Both the position numbers and the translations under genes were made by a program. Positions 53,833 through 64,000 of a stretch of 64,000 nucleotides of DNA are shown in pieces; the stretch's first letter is position 1, and each line of letters opens with the position of its first letter. The DNA comes from Phytopythium helicoides. Taxonomy: Eukaryota; Oomycota; Peronosporomycetes; Pythiales; Pythiaceae. The DNA is taken from positions 248,001-312,000 of the forward strand of contig JANFNE010000031.1 of NCBI GenBank assembly GCA_024867545.1, written 5' to 3'. The notes below the pieces were generated by a model. It was not told where the DNA came from and did not search any database. It saw nothing but the letters and a program-made list of their open reading frames with translations.

Positions 53833-55059
53833 ATGGCGCGGACGTTGATCGTCAGCGTGCACCAGACAGGGCCGGGCTACCGCTCCAACAACGCCGGCGA
53901 CGGGCCTGAAAAGACCCGCGACCGCAAGAGCTGGTTCCCGCGGTTCAAGTCCAACTGGCTCGGCACCTTCCGTTCCAAGCAAATGTTCCATTGCTGCGAG
54001 TGCGCCGTCACGGGCTCCAGTAGCAGCAGCGGTGAGGGCTCGAGTCCCCAGGCAGCCACTGGCCAGTCCATCGCCAACGGCATGCGCTACAAGGGTGCCG
54101 AGGGCAAGCACTGCCTGTGCGGCCGCGACCAGTGGCACCTGGCCAAGGCCATCGAGGAGACCGAGTACAACCGCCGCATGGAGATCAGCAAGGCGCTCGG
54201 CGGCATGCGCTACGACGAGGCCGCAGCTCGCCTTCGAGCTCTCGGCATCCCCGAGACGGACCTCGACCGCATCCGAGAGACGTTCGCAGCCGGAGCCATC
54301 TCGCTGCCTGCTAGCCACGCCAGCTCGCTCCACGCCAGCTCCGAGCCACGTCAGGCCAGAGCAAAGCGCGCTCGCGCCGTCTCGGCCTCGGTCGTCGTCG
54401 GTAGCTCGCGACTTGCTGACGTCTACGACTCGCCGCTGTCGTCCGCCTCCACCGTGTCTTCAACGTCTCCGTCCTCGATCTCCATGACGTCAGCGCCCAT
54501 GGCGGTGTCGTACTCACACTACTACCAGCACCAAGAGTTCCCGCAGCACCACAGCAAGGACTTTTCCTCGTCGTACATGAACGTCGCTGGCAGCTACAGC
54601 CCGCTCCACGCGGACTATGCCCACACCAATGGCCATGGAATGTCTGGAAGCATATACGACCACTACGTCACGGCGGCCTTCACGGATGAGGAGGGATTCG
54701 GAGAGCTCCTGCAGGGCATCCTCGAGGACGACGCCATGGCTCCACGGCAGCAGGCACAGGGCTACGCTCCTACTCGTCACTCGCTGCCGATGCAGCAGCC
54801 GATGGCGCCTCGAATGAACAGCTTCCCGAGCTTCGAGAACAGTGCCAGCATGCGGTCAGCTCAGGCGTTCAAGAACGAGTCCATGCACGAGTCCGAGCAG
54901 GCGTACTACTCGGGTTTCCAGGCTCGCAGCGGCGGTCACTACGGCGGTGTCATGTCACCTACGGCTTCGAGCCGCTACCAGCATGAGCTCCAGCCGTTCG
55001 CAGCCTCGCGATCATACGTGGCGGCTCCGAGCCCTGCGGCGTTCTCTACAGTCGTCTAG
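53833..55059 (+). CDS. Ser-rich protein of unknown function
   Basis: Intact 408-codon frame, start MARTLIVSVHQTGPGYR at 53833 (upstream open frame is 5' leader). It has a conserved-looking N-terminal module with WFPRFKSNWLGTFRSKQMFHCCECAV and, further on, HCLCGRDQWHLAKAIEETEY, where four or five Cys could bind zinc; then a helix GGMRYDEAAARLRALGIPETDL. The C-terminal 250 residues are low complexity (Ser, His, Tyr, Gln) with a possible activation-like acidic patch TDEEGFGELLQGILEDD. Not recognised. It lies alone between the two arms of the inverted duplication and is not itself duplicated. The composition hints at a transcription regulator. Confidence 0.65.
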   Translation: MARTLIVSVHQTGPGYRSNNAGDGPEKTRDRKSWFPRFKSNWLGTFRSKQMFHCCECAVTGSSSSSGEGSSPQAATGQSIANGMRYKGAEGKHCLCGRDQWHLAKAIEETEYNRRMEISKALGGMRYDEAAARLRALGIPETDLDRIRETFAAGAISLPASHASSLHASSEPRQARAKRARAVSASVVVGSSRLADVYDSPLSSASTVSSTSPSSISMTSAPMAVSYSHYYQHQEFPQHHSKDFSSSYMNVAGSYSPLHADYAHTNGHGMSGSIYDHYVTAAFTDEEGFGELLQGILEDDAMAPRQQAQGYAPTRHSLPMQQPMAPRMNSFPSFENSASMRSAQAFKNESMHESEQAYYSGFQARSGGHYGGVMSPTASSRYQHELQPFAASRSYVAAPSPAAFSTVV

Positions 55060-55236
55060 AGTACCGGCTTGTCCTTATATCGATGTCCGTGGCGTGAGAA
55101 GTTCCTAGTCAGTCAATCTAAACTATAAACCGAGTTCCGATCAAACGAACAACGTGCGCATGCGAGTTCTTGAAGGCGACCTTCTTCATTGAAGATGTTG
55201 TCAGCTTGGTAGCTTTGAATCCAAACAGCAGGTGGT

Positions 55237-56435
55237 CTACTTCTTGGCTGGCACAGCCACGAACTCGCGACTCTGCGTCAGCTTGTCATCGGGCTCCTGC
55301 AAAAAACCATCCAACAACGAGTTGAACTCGTCCGCACAACCGATCACGAGGTCGTGACGACCCTCAGACACCACGTGCAGTCGCGAATGAGCGATCCGCT
55401 CGCTCAGGTACTCGCCGTGGAAGTCCGCCACCATCTTGTCCTTGCCGCCAGACACCACGAGCGTCTTGCAGCGAATACGAGGCAACCACTCGCAGTACAG
55501 GTCTCCGTCGCGCTCGTAGATGGCGCGAAGAGCATTGCACATCTCTGATGGTTCGAAGAGAACACCAATCAACCGATCATTCAGTCAGTCACGTTGGGCT
55601 CTCCGCTGCATTCACACACGAACGCCACATCATCGGTCTCACCTGACCAGCCGGCTTGGAGCTCCTCGGCTCCGTACATGGCCTCTCCGCGCTCGCGAGC
55701 AGATCTCGACCAGTTGGCCACGTTCTCCACCTTGTCGAATACCTCGGCATCTTCATCTCCCACGAACGCCTGCCACCCACAAAGCGTCAGCAACGACCCA
55801 GGGCTACTCCAAGGAGTCGAACTTACATTTCCGGCGACTAGAACGAGGCGGGAGACGCGATCCGGGTACTTGCCAGCTAGCACAGCACTGGTGTTGGCGC
55901 CTGCGCTCCATCCAAGCAGCGCAACCTGCTCCACCACCACCATCACCACAAGTTGTTCAAACTCAGCACCCTTCTCATGCTGCCAAATCAAACATGACAC
56001 CGCGCACCTGGTCATAGCCAAGCTGATCCAGCACGCGAACAACATCGTCCGCGTCGCGCTCAAAGTACTTGTCCGGAAAGTCGCGGCGAGGCGGACGTGA
56101 CAGCCCGTAGCCGCGCGGGTCCACGCCCACGAACGCGTACGAGCCGCCCAACGCCGCGAACTGCGCCGCAAAGTCGTCCTGAACCGCGCCTGCGCCACCT
56201 CCATCAGCCTTCTCACCCTCAACCACCACCAACTGCCAAAATGCACGCGCCACGCACCAAAAGCCGACGGGAGACACACGACCGGCGGCTTGGAGCCCGC
56301 AGCAGCGACAGGAACCAGCGCGTGCAGCTCCACGCCGCCGCCCACCGACACCTTCACGCTGCGGTGGGCCGCAGAGCTCAGCAGGCGCCGCCCGCTCGCA
56401 CGCAGCGACGGCAGCTCGCGCCACAGCAGCGCCAT
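55237..56435 (-). CDS. BPHL-like alpha/beta hydrolase (copy B)
   Basis: Reverse-strand copy of the hydrolase at 49758. Start MALLWRELPSLRASGRRLLSS (56435), the same five-exon structure with all GT-AG junctions kept, nucleophile elbow GWSAG, DEDAEVFDKVENVANW, and the His motif EGRHDL. It ends one residue earlier (KK before TAG at 55237) because the duplication breakpoint falls there. Intron lengths differ slightly from copy A (for example a GTGGTG insertion in intron 2). The reading frame is intact in every exon, so a functional second copy is likely. Confidence 0.88.
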
Positions 56436-56520
56436 CAAGAGACCGACCGCTGCTACGTGAGACTTGGTGGTCAACGCGAACAGAGAGACACACTACTCAA
56501 TTAAGTTATGAACAGCTCGC

Positions 56521-58290
56521 TCACTCCTCGGCGATGGCTCGGCGAGGCAGGCGCCGTCTGCGCGTGGCCGTCGCCTGCTTCTCCTCGAGCTGCCGCTCGC
56601 CCTCGGACGACAGCGACAGCTCCGACGAGGCCGTGGCCTCCTCCTTCTCGGCCGACGGCGGCTGCGGCTCGCTCGCCGATTGGTCGCCGTGGAACGTCGC
56701 CTCCTGCTCCACCATGGCCATCGCCTCGTCCAGCTGGCTGCGCTCCAGCGCGACCTCGTGAAACTCTACCTCCTCCTCCTCTTGCTCCTCCAACACCTCC
56801 TCTTCTTCCTTCTCTTCTAGCAGACTCTCGTCCTGTGCAGGCTCCAGCACCAGCTTCTGCGCCACGAACAGACTCGCGTCCCGGTTGCTCCAGTAGATCA
56901 CGTGCGCCGTCAACGCAAACAGGTACTCGTTCGCGATCTCGATCTCGTTCTCCTGCAGCGAGTAGTCCACCGGCAGACCCTGGCACAAACGCCCGTACAC
57001 GTTCACGTCCGGCGTACCATCGTCCGCAGCGCCAGACGTCAGTCGAGGACTAGTGCGCGAGCGCCGACGGTGGGAGACACCCGACGACGACCCTCCACCG
57101 GGAGTCGTGACGATGTGCGGGACGCGATTGCCACCGCGGCTGCGCGCCTCGCTCGTCAGCGCCAACACATCCACGAACGGCGACAGCATCGCGCTCGACC
57201 GACTGCCTTCAAACACCGAGTGTTCCTCCACTAAACCAATGCTGTGCGCGGCGTGCGCGACGTCGAACTCAAAGTTGCGACGCCACTCGCGGAGGTTCTG
57301 CCACATCTTGCTGAACGAGTTACGCAGCTGGTACTGGAAGCGGAGTTTGCCCTCGAACGTGCGGATGATCGCAGCCTTCGAGTTGGCGCGCGCAGGGTTC
57401 ACGATCGGCTCGATGCGGTACGCAACCGGGTCGTACGGGTGGTAGATGTTGAAGACGCGCTTGCACATTGGTAGCGCGAAGGACCGGTCGATCTTCTGTC
57501 CACGCACGTTCAAGAACAGACCCACCGGCGACCCGAAGCAGAACAGGTTCTCCACCTCAAACACGATGCGGGGAACATACACCAAAGCGGCCTTGGACGC
57601 ACGAGACGCCGAGACAGTCGAGTCGCGGCGCTTCCGGCGCTTGTTGACGTGGTTCGAGCTACTGCGCCGGGTCAAGCGTGGAGACGGCTTCCGCTGGACC
57701 TCGCCGTCCGCCTTGCTCTCTTCCTCGCCCAGAATGCTGCTCTCATCGTCCGTGTCGCCATTCGCACTCACGCCGTCTGGACTCGGCATGTCGCCCTTCT
57801 TGTCCTGGTAGATTGTCTGGTGGTTCAGGATATCGAACGCGATGATCCACCCAAGTGAGTGCGCCACAATCGACACTTTCTTCGGCTTGCCACTGCGCCA
57901 CGTCGGGTGGCGTGACCGGAAGAGCTCGACGACGCGGTTCATCTCGTTCGCGACTTCGTTCAAGATCACCTCGTGGAAGATCGGTGACATAAACAGCAGC
58001 ACGTCAAGCACCGTATCGTTCGCGAGCTCTCGCAGCTTTGGGATGGCTGGCAGCGTCACGCCGCGAATCATATCGTCCAAGTCCTCCATGTGGAGCTTCG
58101 AGTGCCACTCGATCGGCAGGAACTCGACATGCTGGTCGTCCTTGAGCTCGGAGAAGTGCGTCGACTTGCGGGCTTCACGGTGCAACGTGCGAAGGTTTGT
58201 GGCGCAGTCGATGATCGAGCGCAGCGTCACGACGTTGATTAGGTCGACCGTCTGTAGACCATCGCGAACCCCAAGGGGGGTATCAGTCAC
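56521..58290 (-). pseudogene. 5'-truncated copy of the DDHD phospholipase
   Basis: Duplicate of the C-terminal half of the gene at 46084. The open frame begins near the breakpoint with GVRDGLQTVDLINVVTLRSI and runs to RRRLPRRAIAEE. No ATG occurs at its upstream end (a GTG at 58290), and the whole N-terminal half, WWE-like region and the HGIGD oxyanion-hole segment are missing. The nucleophile Ser is kept, but the following residue differs (AHSLGW rather than AHSLGS). The DDHD blocks are retained. Likely a pseudogene, unless transcribed from an internal ATG. Confidence 0.8.
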
Positions 58291-59204
58291 CAGGCCGATA
58301 GCAACCAGTGGATCTCTTCAACTAGCGATATCCCACAGCATGACTCAATTTGCCAACTGAGTAATCAGCTGACTGCTCTGCTTGTTTACGGTACGATGAG
58401 CTTCATTCCCGTGAATTGCGGACGCTTGATCGAATCAACATTGAAGCATGCGGGGCCACTAGTGTTGGTCGATTATTCCAGCAAGCTGCTACCGGTTGGT
58501 CAATGGAGGTGCAGATTCTCGAGATTCTTCAGTATGGAAGCCAAATCGGGTGCGCTCAGGAGCGCTCGCAGATGGTTACTGTGTACCAGCGGATCGTGCA
58601 TTTCCATCTTGTCCATCGTTGAACGACACTTTTCGCAATCATTTGGACGGTGGCGATGGGGAAGCTCGGCGTATGCCCTCGGAGTCTATGGACATCCGCA
58701 TCTACAATGATTGCGAAAATATCCAACCACCGGCAAAACCTAGGAGCTAGGGAGCTCAAAGTTCAAGGATGTGGCGGTGCCTTCCTTCGCCTTCTGCGTC
58801 GCTTGAGCACAGGTGCCATTCTGGTCGGTCCCGCCATGATACACGCAATACTGAATCCAAGTGACGTCGATCGCCCGAACACCTCCGACGTCCAATTGCC
58901 GTTGCACGGCGTCCGTTGTCCACGGTACTTCGCCTGCCACGTCAGCACATATCCGGCTCGTGATTCGCAATCTCATCCGGATATCGTCCGGATACTATTT
59001 TGGGCACCCGCGCCGCCCATCTCTGCAACGGCGGACTCGATGGTACACTGTACCATTGCCTGCATCCGACATTGGCAGCTCCTCGTCACTTTTCAATCGC
59101 GATCCTCAAGCGCAAGTCGGTCGGTTTCCCCTTGCGACCAAGAGGTTTCCCCGCCTGTCTCCTTATTCGTGCACCACGCCCGCCACCTCGCTGCTGCTGT
59201 TGCC
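58291..59204. other. Intergenic region upstream of the OvoA-like gene
   Basis: No gene recognised. Frames here are short; the open frame that extends upstream of 59205 is probably leader. Confidence 0.5.
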
Positions 59205-61588
59205 ATGCTCTCCATCACCAGCTTCCCGCGTCGCTTCCCCACCGCCAACAAGCGCAAGCTGCGTCTCCACACGGCGTCGGCGGCCGCGCAGCTGCATGTG
59301 GCGCGTTTCCAGGCCAAAAAGGCTGAAAACGCGGCTTTTCAAGCTCCAGTGGCGTCCGCCATGAGTCTTCGCGGAGTTTCTAGCGTGAATTTTCCCCAAG
59401 TGCAGCGGCGGTTCCTCCGCTCCGAGACGCGAGTCATGAACGCCGCGTCGGCCTCGGCGTCGTCGGCGTCGTCATCTGCGGCGTCCGCGTCGGCCATGTT
59501 GGAAGACCATGAAGAGGACGAGGAGCTCAACGACGCCTACTTGTTTGGAGAGCGAGGGGACGAGTGGTACACGACGGACCGCGACCCGAGGGACCCGAGT
59601 GCGCAGTTCCCTGGAGTTGACCCAGTGTCCAGGCGGCTGCACTCGATCCGCATGCCCAATCTGAAGAATTGCTCGCGTGAGGAGATGCTCGACTACTTTG
59701 ACAACACCTGGGCGCTGACGGATGCGCTGTTCGCGACGCTGCAGGGCGAGCGCGCGTTTACGTCCCCGCCGCCGCACCAGCTGCGCCACCCTCTCATCTT
59801 TTACTACGGACACGCCACTTGCTTCTATGTCAACAAGTTTGTCGTGTCGGGACTGCTCGAGACACCAGTCAACCCCCACTACGAGCACATCTTTGAGGTT
59901 GGCGTCGACGAGATGCGCTGGGACGACATGAGTAAGAACGAGATGCAGTGGCCGCGCGTCGAGGAGGTGACCGCCTACCGCCGCAAAGTCTACAAGTTGA
60001 TCCGGTCGGTCATTGAGACCCATCCGGGCCTCGAGCCTGGTCACGAGCTCATCGACGAGAACAACCCGCTGTGGGCATTGCAGATGACGCTCGAGCACGA
60101 TCGTATCCACCTCGAGACGTCGTCGATGCTCATTCAGGAGCACCCTGTGCACTTTTTCCGCAAGACGTCGCTGTTGCCAGACTACCACCCGTCTGCCTAC
60201 CGTCACCAGCTCAAAAAGAATGGGGAGGCGTCGGCCAAGCCGGTGGCTGGAGTCGACTACCCCGTCAACGAGATGTTGCCTGTTGAAGGCGGTCGCGTCC
60301 ACATTGGCAAGCCGCGCGACTTCCCTACTTTTGGCTGGGACAACGAGTACGGAGAGCGCGAGGTCGACGTTCCCTCGTGCAAGGCGAGCAAGTTTATGAT
60401 CTCGAACGGTGAGTACCGCGAGTTTGTGGCCGCCGGCGGATACCTGGAGCCGCGCTACTGGACGCCTCTGGGCTGGGAGTGGCGCTGCTTCCGCAACACC
60501 AAGTGGCCAGTCTTCTGGGTCCCGGACGGACCCTCGGGCAGCCACTTGTACAAGCTGCGCGCCATGTTCGAGGAGATCCCGATGCAGTGGGACTGGCCGG
60601 CTCAGGTAAACTTCCACGAGGCGCAGGCTTTTTGCAAGTGGAAGACGGAGAAGGCTCGCGCTGGAGGCAATGCAGAGGTGGTCTACCACATCACCACTGA
60701 GCCCATCCATCAGCTGCTTCGAGACCCGGCAGATCGCTCAGAAGACACGAGGGGCGATGCCATTCTCGCCGACAGCACGACGGGAGAGCTGACTGGAAGA
60801 ACTTCAACTTTTCTCACTTGTCGTTTTCGCCAGTGAATGCCAACCCGCCGACGTCGAGCGGATTCCACGATGTGTTCGGAAATGCGTGGGAATGGTGTGA
60901 GGACATGTTCTCGGCGCTACCGGGGTTCTACGTGCACAGCTACTATGATGACTTCAGCGCGCCTTGCTTTGACGGCGAGCACCATGTGATCATGGGCGGC
61001 TCGTTCGTGAGCAGTGGCGACAATGGAGCGTCCAAGTTTGCTCGCTACCATTTCCGCCCCCACTTTTTCCAGCATGCGGGTTTCCGTGTCGTGGAGCAGC
61101 CAGTCAACAAGGATTCACAGTCAATCACGCTCGCGACCTCCGACGTGAACGCCCCCGGACCGTACACAAGCACGACGATTATTGGCAGCCCATTCCGCAC
61201 GAGCGACCGCGTGCGCATCACGGTCGACGGTGACCGGATTGCGGAGGAGAAGGTCAGCGGCTCACCGTCTACGGATGCGCTCTTCGACGATGTCGAGCGC
61301 AAGGCGGAGTTGGCACTCGAGCAGTTCGTCGCTTCGGTTGTTGGCAGTGCTGGATCGAATGGCTCGCCGATCAAGATCGTGCGCGCTGCCGAGGATGTGG
61401 CGTCGATCGTGGACGCCACCATGGTTGTGACGCTCCCTACCAACGATGCGACGGCTGCTGCGCTGCGCCAGCTTGGATTCCACCAAGTGGCTGACTCTGT
61501 TCGTCATGTTCCTGTGTTCAAGCGCGAGAACGCCACCACCGCCACTATCACGGCGGAGATGGCTACGGCCTGGCGTCTCGCCCAGTAA
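59205..61588 (+). CDS. ovoA: OvoA-like 5-histidylcysteine sulfoxide synthase
   Basis: About 794 residues once a single-base gap at about 60787-60792 is bridged (frame joins GE and DWKNFNFSHLS). Start MLSITSFPRRFPTANKRKLR at 59205, a possible mitochondrial presequence. N-terminal DinB-like domain with YYGHATCFYVNKFV (first iron His) and EHDRIHLE, where His298, His302 and Glu304 form the HX3HXE iron site. Then the FGE-sulfatase fold (VEGGRVHIGKPRDFPTFGWD, WEWRCFRNTKWPVFW, FHDVFGNAWEWCEDMFSALP, GGSFVSSGD, FARYHFRPHFFQHAGFRVV). This enzyme joins cysteine to histidine at C5 with oxygen, the first step of ovothiol synthesis. No SAM-methyltransferase domain is seen at the C-terminus, which instead has an unassigned 150-residue part (ELALEQFVASVVGSAG). 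Confidence 0.85.
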
Positions 61589-61741
61589 ATATTCCTTGTG
61601 CTTCTCCATGATGTCAGGCAGAGATTCATGGTGACTAGCAACCTCTTTCCAATCCCAATGTAAGTTCCTTTCCTGATGAAAAATGAAACAAAATGAAAAA
61701 AAAATGTTTCCACGGCAAACTTTTCCCTGACCTTGCACTCT

Positions 61742-64000
61742 TCAACGAGAAAACGCGCGTCCGAGCGCCTTGGCATGCAGCTGCATCCAGCGCTCCATCG
61801 TGACCGGCGCACAATCCGTGACCAGCTCAAACGGCGCTGAAGCCTTCAGCTCGTCATCAGCGCCTGAAAGTTCTACAGCACACTCGAGGAATTGCTTGAG
61901 GTGACGTCGTGACCAGTAACCGACCTTCCAGAACTCGCGGCCAGGGGCCTCGCTCAACGCATCCACATGACGCATGTCGATCTCAGCAGCAGCTGATCGC
62001 GAGCGCTTTCGTCTGAGCAACAGCCGCTTGAGCAAGGTCGATGACCTCTTCCAGAGTCTTGGTCTCCGTGAACAGTGTCCGTGTGCGATTGCGATGGAGA
62101 GGGAATGTGAACGAAATCGCCACGAGAGCTTTTGCTGCATCTGACAACGACATCCAGTACAACCGCGAGCTTGCCAAGTTGCGCGACAGCAGTGGAACCA
62201 CACCTTCGTCGCTTGCAGACTGGCCAGGTGGTTTCTTCTCTTCTTGTGCTGATGGGCTTGCTGTTGGCGGCCAAACGCCACCCCTGAGATTTTGCATAGG
62301 CAGACGCCATCTCCGGCGATGGATGCTCCATTGAATGGTGCTCCTGACTGGATCCTTGGTCACTGCTGCTGCTCAGTTGCTCTTCTGACGGTCGTTCTTC
62401 TGGCATCGGCTCCAGGCGTGACACTTCACGCCCTCCAGACAGCGAGAGCAGATACTCGGGGAAAAGCGGCAGCCGCACAATCACATACGCCACTCCCGAG
62501 TTCTTGATTGCCTCCTCGATCGCGTCCATCTCGTGCAGTTGACGGTGTCCGGCACCTCGGTGAGTTCCCGCGAACACCGAGCTGACGACTACGATGCCCC
62601 AGACGTCGGCACGCGCCGCTGCCGCCACGACAGTTTTGGTAATCTCCAGGCACGTTGTCGCTCCAAGTCGTAGCGGAGGGATGAACAAAACCACGTCAAG
62701 TGATGTCAATTGATCCAGCAAGTGGGCGACTGGCGACGACCGAGAGCCTTCAACCTGATAATATGCTGGCGGATTTGCTTCATGGTGAGCTCCGGCACTC
62801 GAGCGATCGCCTGTCGGCTCGGGTGGAGATTTTATGGTGCACAGCGTCACTTTCGCTTGCTGTGGAGCCTGCTTCTCACCCTCTTCTCCGACAATGTCAG
62901 TTGTTGGTAGTGCTCCTTCTCCAACATCTGGTGGTGGACGCGTTGTCGGTTCCGTGACTTGGATCGCGAGAAACTGACCAATCTCCACGAAGATCCCGTC
63001 ACCTCCACCGACGACAAACAGCTGCATTTGGTTTTGTGCCGTGCGCTCAAATATCCCGCGATTGGTCATCAGCCACTTCATCGGTGTCAGCATCTCGCTT
63101 TGGGTCAGTCGCTGAAATCCTGAGTCGATCGGAAGATATTGCTGCCTGCCGTTGTGCTGCCGCTTGCAGGAATTCCAACCGTTGATCGTTCTGGCTCCTC
63201 GCTTCTTGACTAGTTTCCGCGTCGTCTTTGCCCTCAGAGGTGCTTCCAGCATGTCTTTCATCGCGACCATGCTCTGTGCGATCGTGTCGGGTGCCCCCTT
63301 CTCCTTCATCCGCTCGAGGAAAGCCGTGTTCGACAGCTGGCAGTACTTGATCGGCCGGTTGAGTAGCGCAGACAGTTCCCGTGAGAGGTCCGAAGCTGAA
63401 AGTGATGCAACTGCAGCGTTCGTGAGTGAGTAAATAGGCTGCAAAGGCGGAAGTCCAGACGCTTCAGCGGCCTTGGAGTGCTGTTCCAGGAGCTGACGAG
63501 AGCACAAGCCGTTGCAACGGCGACATCTCGTACTGCGATGCACGGTACCATTGTCGCTGGCTCGACGCAGCCAACGATGCGGTTCGCGAACATGATCTCG
63601 TCTCGGCAGTACAGGATCGACTCCATCAGCAGCGGGATCCGGATGGACACGCATCGAATGCTCCTCGACCCTCCTCGTCGTCTCACCTAGGACGTTGCGT
63701 GCGTGCGCCTCAATCGCCTCAAACCCTTCCGCTTCAGCAACTTCCGGACGCTGAGCCACACTCGGTCGAGATAGGTCGGCCGCAGCAAGAAGACTGCTGA
63801 CCAACACCATGCCTGCGGGCACTTGCTCGGCGCCAACGGCATCGATCAGTCGCTTCGCAAATCGTGACCCACCGGGAGAGATTGTGGGCACTAGCACCAC
63901 CTGCGTCAGCGTGGCGCACTGCTCGACACAGCGAATGAAGACTCGCCGGGTCGAACTGCACGAGGAAACAGTTGGTCACAGTGCTTGAGGCGGCGAGCCC
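61742..64000 (-). CDS. Double NmrA-like NAD(P)-binding protein, partial
   Basis: 5' end lies beyond the window. Two atypical short-chain-dehydrogenase (NmrA-like) units. Unit 1: VVLVPTISPGGSRFAKRLID, IRCVSIRIPLLMESILYCRD, AIAVRDVAVATACALV-type segment, then LTNAAVASLSASDLSRELSA and LLNRPIKYCQLSNTAFLERM. Unit 2: FVVGGGDGIFVEIGQFLAIQ, LDVVLFIPPLRLGATTCLEI, VWGIVVVSSVFAGT, GVAYVIVRLPLFPEYLL, and the end LYWMSLSDAAKALVAISF to KALGRAFSR. Frame changes lie at about 63665, 63490, 62215-62290 and 61993. NmrA-like proteins bind NAD(P) as regulators or quinone reductases. A tandem pair in one chain is unusual; exact function unknown. Confidence 0.6.

Larger units (their letters stand above)
55235..58290. 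repeat. Inverted segmental duplication, arm B
   Basis: Reverse-orientation copy of 47905-50948, with the same gene order (truncated DDHD, then BPHL). Sequences differ by scattered substitutions and small indels, including a shortened Glu-rich tract and different intergenic bases. The arms are about 4.3 kb apart. Confidence 0.85.

Noticed and set aside
59472..60710. 412-codon open frame on the - strand
   Set aside because: Exactly opposite the conserved OvoA domains; composition typical of a GC-rich shadow.

Overview
This window is nuclear DNA of a eukaryote, most likely an oomycete (Pythium/Globisporangium or Phytophthora-like). The support is GC-rich coding DNA, dense genes on both strands, short GT-AG introns (54-98 nt, one of 233 nt in RPS13), class C GPCR-like receptors with a large ectodomain, an oomycete-type multi-TM/LRR protein, and a Fanzor (eukaryotic TnpB-like) nuclease. 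The species is not determined. No tRNA, rRNA or CRISPR array was seen.

Layout. 0.7-9.8 kb: BAHD-type acyltransferase (-), HPAT/SGT-like glycosyltransferase (+), BRO1-domain protein (-), 2 kb without a gene, then a Myb/SANT-like protein (+). 10-20 kb: receptor GPCR-A (+), phosphoglucomutase (+), BCAS3-like WD40 protein (-) divergent from a LAMTOR5-like Ragulator subunit (+), and a PH-domain protein (-). 20-27 kb: an intergenic 30-bp hairpin, a multi-TM/LRR protein with an in-frame stop, and a NET + C2H2 zinc-finger protein. 27.6-33.5 kb: two convergent GPCR paralogues of GPCR-A. 33.8-42 kb: a small lysine-rich protein divergent from RPS13, a decayed Fanzor gene, a TRAF-zinc-finger/LamG protein, and a paired-HTH protein that looks like a domesticated Tc1/mariner DNA-binding domain. 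42-46 kb: a large RecC/AddB-like inactivated-helicase plus PD-(D/E)XK nuclease. 46-58 kb: a DDHD phospholipase and a BPHL-like hydrolase, repeated in inverted orientation about 4.3 kb away (truncated DDHD copy, intact BPHL copy) around a single-copy Ser-rich gene. 59-64 kb: an OvoA-like 5-thiohistidine synthase and a double NmrA-like protein cut by the window end.

Many conserved genes carry single-base frame changes (BAHD, BRO1, Myb-like, GPCR-A, LAMTOR5, PH, Fanzor, TRAF/LamG, paired HTH, helicase-nuclease, DDHD, OvoA, NmrA), often in GC-rich or low-complexity tracts. Because housekeeping genes are hit too, assembly indels explain these at least as well as pseudogenization. I therefore annotate whole gene spans and state where the frame changes. 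Genes that read cleanly with their introns are the HPAT-like gene, phosphoglucomutase, BCAS3, GPCR-B, GPCR-C, RPS13, both BPHL copies and the Ser-rich gene.
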